NCBI GenBank assembly: GCA_020633055.1
Contig: JACKEJ010000004.1
Coordinates: 620,001 to 684,000, forward strand
Length of the DNA: 64,000 bases
Origin: Sandaracinaceae bacterium
Lineage (GTDB): Bacteria > Myxococcota_A > Polyangia > Polyangiales > Houyiibacteriaceae
Direction of reading: 5' to 3'
This document shows, piece after piece, positions 57,013-64,000 of this stretch (positions are counted from its first letter, which is position 1; each line of letters opens with the position of its first letter). The notes under the pieces were generated by a model. That model was given only the letters and a program-made list of their open reading frames with translations. It was not told the DNA's origin and did no database searches. A program made the translations under genes and the position numbers.

Positions 57013-57483
57013 CTACCGCAACACGCAACGCTCCGCGACGCAGCGCGCCGTGGGCGGCGGTCCTCCTTCGTCGGGTTGGCACGCGAGTGTCTCCATGACC
57101 ACGCACTCTTCGACGGCGCACTCCTCCTGGTAGCGCAGCCAGGCCTCATGGCTCCAGGCGACGGCATGCTCGGGACAGAAGCCGGTGCAGCAGTCCCGCG
57201 GCGTCCCGACCAAGCAGTCCGCGTCGACCTGACAGATCTGCGGGTCGATCTCGAGACTGGGATCGTTGGGGTCCACGACGTCGCGCGGATGGTCGCGGTC
57301 GGCGCAGTCAGGCTCCGTGCAGTCGGCACCCTCGCACGGCTCGTCGCAGCCCGAACGCTCGGGGGCATCACCCGAGGTGCCCCGGTGCGCCACGTCGCCC
57401 GCGCCCGCGCTCGCTCCGCAACCGGCGAGGCCGCCCACGACGAACCCGAACGTGGCCAGCAGGAGCATGCAGTGACGCGACAT
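57013..57483 (-). CDS. Small Cys-rich lipoprotein
   Basis: This 156-residue product has a signal helix and G-G-L-A-G-C lipobox, a Ser/Gly/Asp linker, and a Cys-rich domain of about 100 residues (C-D-E-P-C-E-G-A-D-C, C-Q-V-D-A-D-C-L-V-G-T-P-R-D-C-C-T-G-F-C, E-E-C-A-V-E-E-C-V, C-V-A-E-R-C). The spacing suggests a disulfide-rich extracytoplasmic module like those in other myxobacterial lipoproteins in this window. No family name or function is known. It is divergent from the next lipoprotein gene. Confidence 0.68.
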   Translation of the reverse strand: MSRHCMLLLATFGFVVGGLAGCGASAGAGDVAHRGTSGDAPERSGCDEPCEGADCTEPDCADRDHPRDVVDPNDPSLEIDPQICQVDADCLVGTPRDCCTGFCPEHAVAWSHEAWLRYQEECAVEECVVMETLACQPDEGGPPPTARCVAERCVLR

Positions 57484-57516
57484 CGCTCCGTTCTACCAGA
57501 CGCGCGCGCCGCCCAC

Positions 57517-57531
57517 ACGTGCTGGGCACGT
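57517..57531. promoter_or_regulatory. Inverted repeat ACGTGC-TGG-GCACGT between divergent lipoprotein genes
   Basis: A perfect 6-base-arm inverted repeat lies in the 118-base region between the start codons of two small lipoprotein genes. Its position suits a shared operator, but no regulator can be tied to it. Confidence 0.3.
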
Positions 57532-57601
57532 ATGCCCGGCCGACCGACGGCAGCACACCTCGGGACGCGCTCGGGCTTTCGCTGGACGCGCGTGGTGCAC
57601 T

Positions 57602-58099
57602 ATGCTGGACGGCACCATGGCCCGCTCCGTGTCGCGCTTGTTCCATACCGTCGTCGTCGTGGGCGCGTCGCTTTCGGCCTGCGACGGGCGAGGTGGTGCG
57701 GGGCCAGCGTCCGGGAGCGTGACAGCGCCTTCCGTCACGTCATCGGCGCCGGAAGCCGACGACGGCGCACCCGTGGAGGGCTCCGACGGTACCCCCGCTG
57801 CCGCCGCGCAGGCCGAACCCGGCGCGGGCGCAGCGAGCGCCTCCGCGCCGCCGGCAGGCAACACGCCGAGCGCTGAGGCACCTGGTGCAGACGAACCCGC
57901 CCGAGGAGATGGCACGACCGCCGAGGCGAGCCGCGACGCCGTCGGTGGGGATGTGGCGACGGACGAGCGCGTCGCGGCGCCCACCATGCGCGCGCGCCCA
58001 CGCCCCGTGACGACCACGCCGGACACGCACGCCAGCCGCATGGACGCGTGCCCGCCGGGCTCGGAGCGCCCGTTCCCACCCTGCTACCACATCCTGTGA
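57602..58099 (+). CDS. Low-complexity lipoprotein
   Basis: This 165-residue predicted lipoprotein (V-V-V-G-A-S-L-S-A-C lipobox) is followed by about 110 residues rich in Ala, Gly, Pro, Ser, Asp and Glu, a flexible spacer, and then a short basic C-terminus ending M-D-A-C-P-P-G-S-E-R-P-F-P-P-C-Y-H-I-L. ATG at 57617 is an alternative start nearer the signal helix. Its stop overlaps the GTG of the ferritin-like gene (GTGA), so the two are coupled. Its function is unknown; it may be a surface spacer or a processed peptide. Confidence 0.6.
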   Translation: MLDGTMARSVSRLFHTVVVVGASLSACDGRGGAGPASGSVTAPSVTSSAPEADDGAPVEGSDGTPAAAAQAEPGAGAASASAPPAGNTPSAEAPGADEPARGDGTTAEASRDAVGGDVATDERVAAPTMRARPRPVTTTPDTHASRMDACPPGSERPFPPCYHIL

Positions 58100-58869
58100 C
58101 GCGCCCCGTGCGCGCCACAGGCGCCGTGTCCGCCCACGGCTTGCCCCGCAGCGACCCCAGCGTGGACGCCCTGTCGGACGCGCTGCGTCAGACCATCGCG
58201 CAGCACTGGACACGCAGGGTCACTTCCGAGCTGCAGGTCTCCTACTCGTTCGAGGCGCTGCTACCACGCCTGCGCGTGCTCGACGCCGACGCCACCGTGC
58301 TGGCCATGGTGGCGCGCTCCGCCACCGAGGAGCAGCGTCACGCCGAGCTGTGCCTGCATCTGGCCAACGTTTACGCAGGCAGACGGGTGGACGTGCCCCC
58401 CGTGCCGTTCGCGCTCCCGTCGTTCGGCTTCGACGACGAGCACCTGGAGGTGGCGTTGCACATCGCCGGCCTGTGCTGCATCAACGAGACCATGGCCACG
58501 GCGTACCTGGAGCACAGCCTGGCCCTCGCCACGGCCCCCATCGCCGTCGCCGCGCATCGGGCGCACCTGCGTGAGGAGGTGGACCACGCACGCCTCGGGT
58601 GGGCACACTTGGCCTCTCCGGCCGTGTCGGACGAGACCCGCGCAGCGCTCGCCCGCTGCGTGCCACGCCTGCTGGACGCCAACGTGCCGCTGTGGGAGCG
58701 CCCAGACGCCTTCCTGCCAAGTGCGGGAGTCCCCGATCATGGGCTGCCGAGCCACGCCGACTGTGTGCGCGTGGCCCGCGCCGCCGTGAACGAGCTGGTG
58801 CTGCCGGGGTTCCGGCACGTGAGGGTGCCCGTGGGTGCGTGGCGCAATGCGCTTCCTGGCCGCGACTGA
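58096..58869 (+). CDS. Ferritin-like protein of unknown function
   Basis: The 257-residue helical product has ferritin-like motifs in two helices: A-T-E-E-Q-R-H-A-E-L-C-L-H-L (about residues 76-89) and H-L-R-E-E-V-D-H-A-R-L-G-W (about 157-170), each giving an E-x-x-H/E-x-x-x-H-type carboxylate-His pair for a diiron site. A Cys-Cys pair (L-C-C-I-N-E) lies in the central helix. The start is the GTG at 58096, overlapping the lipoprotein stop by four bases. It may be an oxidase or iron-binding protein; the substrate is unknown. dapF follows after 15 bases. Confidence 0.75.
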   Translation: MTRPVRATGAVSAHGLPRSDPSVDALSDALRQTIAQHWTRRVTSELQVSYSFEALLPRLRVLDADATVLAMVARSATEEQRHAELCLHLANVYAGRRVDVPPVPFALPSFGFDDEHLEVALHIAGLCCINETMATAYLEHSLALATAPIAVAAHRAHLREEVDHARLGWAHLASPAVSDETRAALARCVPRLLDANVPLWERPDAFLPSAGVPDHGLPSHADCVRVARAAVNELVLPGFRHVRVPVGAWRNALPGRD

Positions 58870-58884
58870 TACAGTCGTCCCTCC

Positions 58885-59783
<899 letters not shown>

Positions 59784-59787
<4 letters not shown>

Positions 59788-61673
59788 CGCCACCGCGGCT
59801 CCGCACCCTGGTGGTCGCCGCCGACCCCGCCGCCGCGAGCTTCGCGGACCGCGTGCTGCGCGACCACGGCGACGAGGTGACCATCGCCGTGGACGTACCC
59901 GACGCGCTGGCCCAACTCACCCGCTCCGAGCACCAGCTGGCGCTGGTGTCCCTGTCACTGCCCCGCGGCGACGGGCTCGCGCTGGTGCATCACATTCGTG
60001 CGCTGCACCCCGACGTGGACGTGGTTGTCATGACCGCCCCGAGCGAGCTGGCCGACACGGCACACGCGCTTGCGCTGGGTGTGCTGCAGAGCGTCATGCT
60101 CCCACTGACGGGTGACGCGCTCCTGGTGGCCGCGGACCGCTGCCGCGAGCGGCGCATCCTGGTGGAGGAGCGGAAACGCTTGGCGGCCGAGGGGGAGCTC
60201 AGCCAGAAGCGCACCGCCACCTACGCCCGATGCGCGGCGTTCGTCGCCGAGACCGACCCCACCGTGGTGGGCGCGCGCGTGCTCGACGCGTGCGTGGCGG
60301 AGTGCAGCGCCAGCACGGGGGCGCTCTACGCGCCCGCCTACCTGGGCGCCAACGACTACGCGCGCGTCGCGACGCACGGTGAGCGCACGCGCTTCCCGGG
60401 CGTGCTCACGCAGGAGGAGCTGCTGGAGCTGGACCCCACGCGGGCGGTGGTCGTCGAGCGCGAGCGGCGCGCCGATGTCACGCGCGACGTGGTGCGCGTG
60501 GCGCTGATGGGCACGGCCGAGCTGGACGCCGTGCTGCTGCTCGAGTGTGAGCGCGTCGACACTGCGGGATTGGCGGGCCTCGAGGTCATCGCCGGGCTGG
60601 GCACGGCTGCGATGACCGCCGCGCGACGGGTGGACGCCATTGCGCGCTCGGGCATCAAGGATCCCGAGACCAGCGCCTACACCTTCGCGTACTTCGGCGA
60701 CGTCGCCGGGCGCGAGATCGATCGCGCCGCGCGCCACCAGCGGCGCTTCTCGCTCTTGATCGTCAACCTGGACGGCGTGGAGGCGGCGCGCCCGCAGCTC
60801 GACCCGGAGACCCTGCTCGACTTCCGGCGGCTCCTGAGCGACGCGCTGCTCGAGACGGTGCGCGACTCCGACGTGCTCGCGCGCGTGGAGGACGACGAGT
60901 ACTACGTGCTGCTGCCCGAGACGGGCCTGCTGGGAGCCCTGGCCGCGAAGCGCCGCATCGAGTCGCGCTTCAACGAGCTGACGGAGCTGGCCCGCTTTCA
61001 GGCGGCGAGCGGGGTGGACCCGGTCGTCGGTATTGCCGTGTTCCCGTCGGACGGGGGTGACCTGGGGCGCCTGCTGCGCGTGGGCCGCCGCCGCGCCGAG
61101 CAGTCGCGGGCCGGTGTGTTCCGGCGCATGGGGCTCGCGCGCATGCCGTTCTGGGAAGCCATCGACCTGTTGCTGGGGGACCCCGCGGACGTCACCTTCC
61201 CGCCCGAAGGCGGCGTGAAACTGCACGAGGACCTGGAGCGCAACCACGACGCGCAGGGGCTCGCGCAGCACGTCGTGCTCCCGCGCGAGCTGCTGCCCCG
61301 GGTGGCGCGCACGCTCATCGGAGACGCCACTCGGCATCGCGCCGTGGGCACGCTGTACGCGGCCGGAGACCCTGGGATGGTGGCCGCGCTGGCGGACGCG
61401 GTGGGAGCCGAGCCGTCCACCGTGCGCGCCTGGGTGCTGGGCGGGGAAGCGGGTGCGCCGGGGAGTGAGCTGCGCCTCCCGGTCGCCGACGAGCGGCTGC
61501 GCGAGGGCGTGGTGCTGCTCGCGCTGAGCGAGATCGGCGGCTACATGCTGGTGGGGCGCAGCCTCCCCAACGGGTCGCTGCTGGCGTACCACGCCGCCGA
61601 CCTCGACCTGGTGGACGGGCTCATCACCGCGCTACAGGCCGCCTATCATCTGCAGCCGGAGGTGCGCGTATGA
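59784..61673 (+). CDS. Pseudo-receiver, GAF-like and degenerate GGDEF protein
   Basis: The 629-residue protein has an N-terminal receiver-like domain in which the phosphoacceptor Asp is replaced by Ser56 (L-A-L-V-S-L-S-L-P-R-G-D-G) and the usual Lys is absent. A GAF-like region follows (about 150-280), then a GGDEF-fold domain with V-E-D-D-E-Y-Y-V-L in place of G-G-D-E-F, so cyclase activity is unlikely. A C-terminal region of about 200 residues has no named domain. It may act as a phosphorylation-independent scaffold or c-di-GMP/nucleotide binder. It is coupled by four-base overlaps to dapF and to the receiver/DUF4388 gene, so all three form one operon. Confidence 0.75.
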
Positions 61674-63088
61674 AGGGCCGCGTCTTGGTGGTGGACGGCA
61701 ACTACGACACGCTGGTCGCGTTGGCGGCGGCGCTGCGGGCGCGCGACCACCACGTGGCGCTCGCGACGGACGGACGCTCCGGTCTGCAACACGCGGTCGA
61801 GACAAGCGCCGAGGTGGTGCTGGTGGACCGGGACCTGCCGGTGCTGGACGTGCGCACGTTCCTCGAGGTGCTGCGTGACAACCCGCGCACCAGCGACGCC
61901 CACGTGTTCATCATGGGCGAGGGCGACCCGGCACGCCTGAGCGCCATCGACGCGCTGGCCGAACCCATCGTGAAGCCTTTCAACGCGGAGGAGATCGCCC
62001 GCCGCGTGGACGAGGTCATCACGCGGCGCCGAGCCCCGCGCGGTGCAGACGACCTGAAGGGCGACCTGTCGCAGGTGGCCCTGTTCGACCTGCTGCAGGT
62101 GTTCTCGCAGAACCGCCGGACGGGCAAGCTGGAGGTCCACGCAGGCGGCGGGGTGGGCGCCATCTGGCTGTTGGAGGGGCGCATCGTCGACGCCGTGTTC
62201 GGGCAAGCGATGGGCGAGAAGGCGGTCTACCGCGTGCTCGCCCTGCGCGAGGGGCGCTTCCTGTTCCAGCCCGAGACGCGCAGCGTGGCGCAGCGCATCG
62301 CGCTGCCGGTGGACCACCTCCTGATGGAAGCCGTGCGCCGCGTGGACGAGTCGGTGCGCGTGCGCTCGGAGCTGCCGGCGCTGAGCGCGCTGGTGTACGA
62401 GCGCAGCCACGACGGCCCCGACGACCCGGTGGTGGCTGCCATTCGCAAGCACCTCGACGAGCCGCGCAGCATCGAGGAGCTGCTCGACCTGGTGCCCGGG
62501 CACGACCTCGAGACCCTCAAGGCCATCCTCGCGCTGCAAGAGGCGGACGCGATCGAGATCGACGCCTCCCAGGGACAGGTGGCTTTCTGCGCAGAGCACG
62601 AGGTGGCGGCCATGCGCGCGGCGGCGATTCGCCTGCGGCGCGCTGGGGGCGAGGGGGCCGTGCGTTTGGGGGTCGTCGCGCGCAGCAGCGAGGACGTCCT
62701 GCGCTTCAGCCGCGCGCTGCAGTCGGTGCGTGAGTTCGCGGCGGCCGCCGACGCTGCGGAGAGCGCGGGCGACGCACTGTTGGGCCCGCTCGGCACCATC
62801 CGCTTCGGCGGAACGGACCTCGAGCTGTTCGCGCTGCCGCACGACCAGGCCTACCGGCCACTGTACGGCGCGGTGCTGGCCACGGCGCGTGTGGCCATCC
62901 TGCTCGGCACGCGACCCGCAGACGCTCCCTTGCGTGAGCTGTGCGAGACGCTCGACGTGCGCCTGGTGCACGTGCCGCGCGGCTTCGAGTACGCCTCCGG
63001 CGCGACGTTCGCGGTGCGCGAGGCGCTCGGGACGCTCCCCACGGGCCCCGGCGACTACACGCCCGCGTCGGGCATGCAGCGGCTCTGA
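61670..63088 (+). CDS. Receiver-DUF4388 (PATAN) protein
   Basis: The product of 472 residues has an N-terminal receiver with D53 in V-V-L-V-D-R-D-L-P and a conserved lysine in P-I-V-K-P-F, followed by a DUF4388/PATAN domain (about 127-240: G-D-L-S-Q-V-A-L-F-D-L-L-Q-V-F-S-Q-N-R-R-T-G-K-L-E-V, W-L-L-E-G-R-I-V-D-A-V-F). The C-terminal half (about 325-450) is alpha/beta with no classical effector motif. PATAN domains in cyanobacteria and myxobacteria are tied to motility and pilus signalling. It follows the degenerate GGDEF gene with a four-base overlap and faces pilT. Confidence 0.78.
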   Translation: MKGRVLVVDGNYDTLVALAAALRARDHHVALATDGRSGLQHAVETSAEVVLVDRDLPVLDVRTFLEVLRDNPRTSDAHVFIMGEGDPARLSAIDALAEPIVKPFNAEEIARRVDEVITRRRAPRGADDLKGDLSQVALFDLLQVFSQNRRTGKLEVHAGGGVGAIWLLEGRIVDAVFGQAMGEKAVYRVLALREGRFLFQPETRSVAQRIALPVDHLLMEAVRRVDESVRVRSELPALSALVYERSHDGPDDPVVAAIRKHLDEPRSIEELLDLVPGHDLETLKAILALQEADAIEIDASQGQVAFCAEHEVAAMRAAAIRLRRAGGEGAVRLGVVARSSEDVLRFSRALQSVREFAAAADAAESAGDALLGPLGTIRFGGTDLELFALPHDQAYRPLYGAVLATARVAILLGTRPADAPLRELCETLDVRLVHVPRGFEYASGATFAVREALGTLPTGPGDYTPASGMQRL

Positions 63089-63131
63089 GCGCGCACACGG
63101 CTGGGCGGAGGCGAGGGGCGCGCGGCGCCTC

Positions 63132-63156
63132 GGAGCCGCGGCCGCGGCAGCGCTCC
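63132..63156. terminator. Candidate hairpin between the convergent DUF4388 and pilT genes
   Basis: GGAGC (63132-63136) and GCTCC (63152-63156) flank a CCGCGG-rich loop in the 85-base region between convergent genes. The stem is short and lacks a T-tract, so termination strength is unclear. Confidence 0.3.
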
Positions 63157-63173
63157 CGGACGACCCGGGTGAC

Positions 63174-64000
63174 TCAGGTGTACGAGAGGTTGCGCTCGAA
63201 GTCCGACGGGCTGGTGGCCGCGCTGAGGGCGACCTCCTTGGTGATGTGCCCGCCCTTCATGAGGTCCACGAGGTGCTGGTCGAAGGACTGCATCTTGTAC
63301 TGGATGCGGCTCTTCTCGATGAGGTCCTTGATGGACATGGAGCCCGGCTTGGCGATGGCCTCGCGGATCGAGCCCGTGCACAGCATGATCTCCTGCGCCA
63401 CGACCATGCCCGACCCGTCGCGTCGGGGCAGCAGGCGCTGCGAGACGGTGGAGTGCAGGTTCTGCGCGAGGCGCTGGCGCACCTGCTCCTGCTCCTCGGC
63501 CGGGAACACGCCGAGGATGCGGCCGATGGTCTTGGTGGCGTCGGTGGTGTGCACCGTGCTGAACACCAGGTGGCCCGTCTCGGCCGCCTTGAGCGCGATG
63601 TCGATGGACTCGGCGTCGCGCATCTCGCCCACCAGGATGACGTCCGGGTCCTGACGCAGCGCGGCGCGCAGGCCGATGTTGAAGCTGGCCGTGTCCACGC
63701 CGATCTCGCGCTGCGAGATGGACGAGCGCTTGTTGGCGTGCAGGAACTCGATCGGGTCCTCGATGGTGAGGACGTGCGCCATGCGCGTCTCGTTGATGTG
63801 GTTCACCATCGCGGCGAGCGTGGTGGACTTGCCCGAGCCGGTGGTGCCCGTGACCAACACGAGGCCGCGGTCGGCGTCGGCGATGGTCTCGATCACGGGC
63901 GGCAGGCCGAGCTTGCCGATGGTGGGCGCCTCGGTGGGGATGATGCGCAGCACGAGGCCGTACGTCTCACGCTGGCGGTAGATGTTGACGCGGAAGCGCG
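63174..64000 (-). CDS. pilT: Type IV pilus retraction ATPase, C-terminal part
   Basis: The gene enters from the right edge of the window and gives about 275 residues. It has the Walker A T-G-T-T-G-S-G-K-S-T-T, the Asp box I-E-D-P-I-E-F, Walker B region D-P-D-V-I-L-V-G-E-M-R-D, the His box G-H-L-V-F-S-T-V-H-T-T-D-A, and the PilT C-terminal A-I-R-E-A-I-A-K-P-G-S-M block followed by M-Q-S-F-D-Q-H-L. These are diagnostic of PilT/PilU secretion-ATPase hexamers that retract type IV pili. The N-terminal PAS-like domain is outside the window. It is convergent with a receiver-DUF4388 gene, compatible with a motility-related neighbourhood. Confidence 0.95.
   Translation of the reverse strand, partial: RFRVNIYRQRETYGLVLRIIPTEAPTIGKLGLPPVIETIADADRGLVLVTGTTGSGKSTTLAAMVNHINETRMAHVLTIEDPIEFLHANKRSSISQREIGVDTASFNIGLRAALRQDPDVILVGEMRDAESIDIALKAAETGHLVFSTVHTTDATKTIGRILGVFPAEEQEQVRQRLAQNLHSTVSQRLLPRRDGSGMVVAQEIMLCTGSIREAIAKPGSMSIKDLIEKSRIQYKMQSFDQHLVDLMKGGHITKEVALSAATSPSDFERNLSYT

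Overview
The window is about 70% G+C with near-saturated GC3. It is packed with ECF-sigma/FecR pairs, DUF4388 (PATAN) proteins, degenerate and intact GGDEF proteins, MopE-like and EGF-like Cys-rich lipoproteins, a PilT twitching ATPase and a giant DUF3686-type AAA ATPase. That mix suggests a Myxococcota (former Deltaproteobacteria), plausibly a Sandaracinus/Polyangiales-type soil bacterium. The taxonomic call is inference from gene content; no rRNA or tRNA gene was seen. I found no insertion sequence, CRISPR array, prophage or integrase.

Layout. 1-10.9 kb is largely housekeeping: the tail of a 2OG-Fe(II) oxygenase, an EphD-like epoxide hydrolase/short-chain dehydrogenase fusion, a Fur-family regulator divergent from an orphan D12 DNA adenine methylase, a DUF4388/TPR protein, TerC, 2-oxoglutarate dehydrogenase E1 (one-base overlap with terC), a small conserved protein and glutaminase. 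10.9-13.9 kb (minus strand) is an ornithine-cyclodeaminase-like gene followed by a NarL-type two-component pair. 14-18.4 kb holds two translationally coupled polytopic membrane proteins, the second with an internal duplication. 18.5-19.8 kb is an AspT-type aminotransferase.

19.9-24.8 kb is an ECF sigma - FecR/TPR - exported-protein operon divergent from a von Willebrand A-like lipoprotein. 24.9-29.9 kb has a diguanylate cyclase, an LLM flavin oxidoreductase, a DUF1294 protein, an SGNH hydrolase, and a TetR regulator overlapping a Neverland/KshA-like Rieske oxygenase gene. 29.9-36.3 kb is a cell-surface lipoprotein island with the decayed 3' end of a duplicated gene. 36.3-39.7 kb contains a hydrolase and an OsmC/pirin pair divergent from a LysR regulator. 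39.7-46.4 kb has an ATP-grasp-like protein, two unknown genes, an AAA_14/DUF4143 ATPase behind a perfect palindrome, and a WD40-like lipoprotein.

46.6-55.8 kb carries a diiron-type protein and then, on the minus strand, an apparent operon: YqiJ-like OB-fold membrane protein, YqiK-like flotillin, 1678-residue AAA ATPase, and a separate 66-residue protein. This membrane-scaffold plus ATPase set is the most system-like locus in the window. 56-64 kb holds a truncated-PAS GGDEF protein, two small lipoproteins, a ferritin-like protein, a dapF - pseudo-receiver/degenerate GGDEF - receiver/DUF4388 operon, and the 3' part of pilT.

Start sites were moved inward where a lipobox, Shine-Dalgarno sequence or domain boundary made this more likely. 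Functions are inferred from residues visible in the translations; no database search was run.
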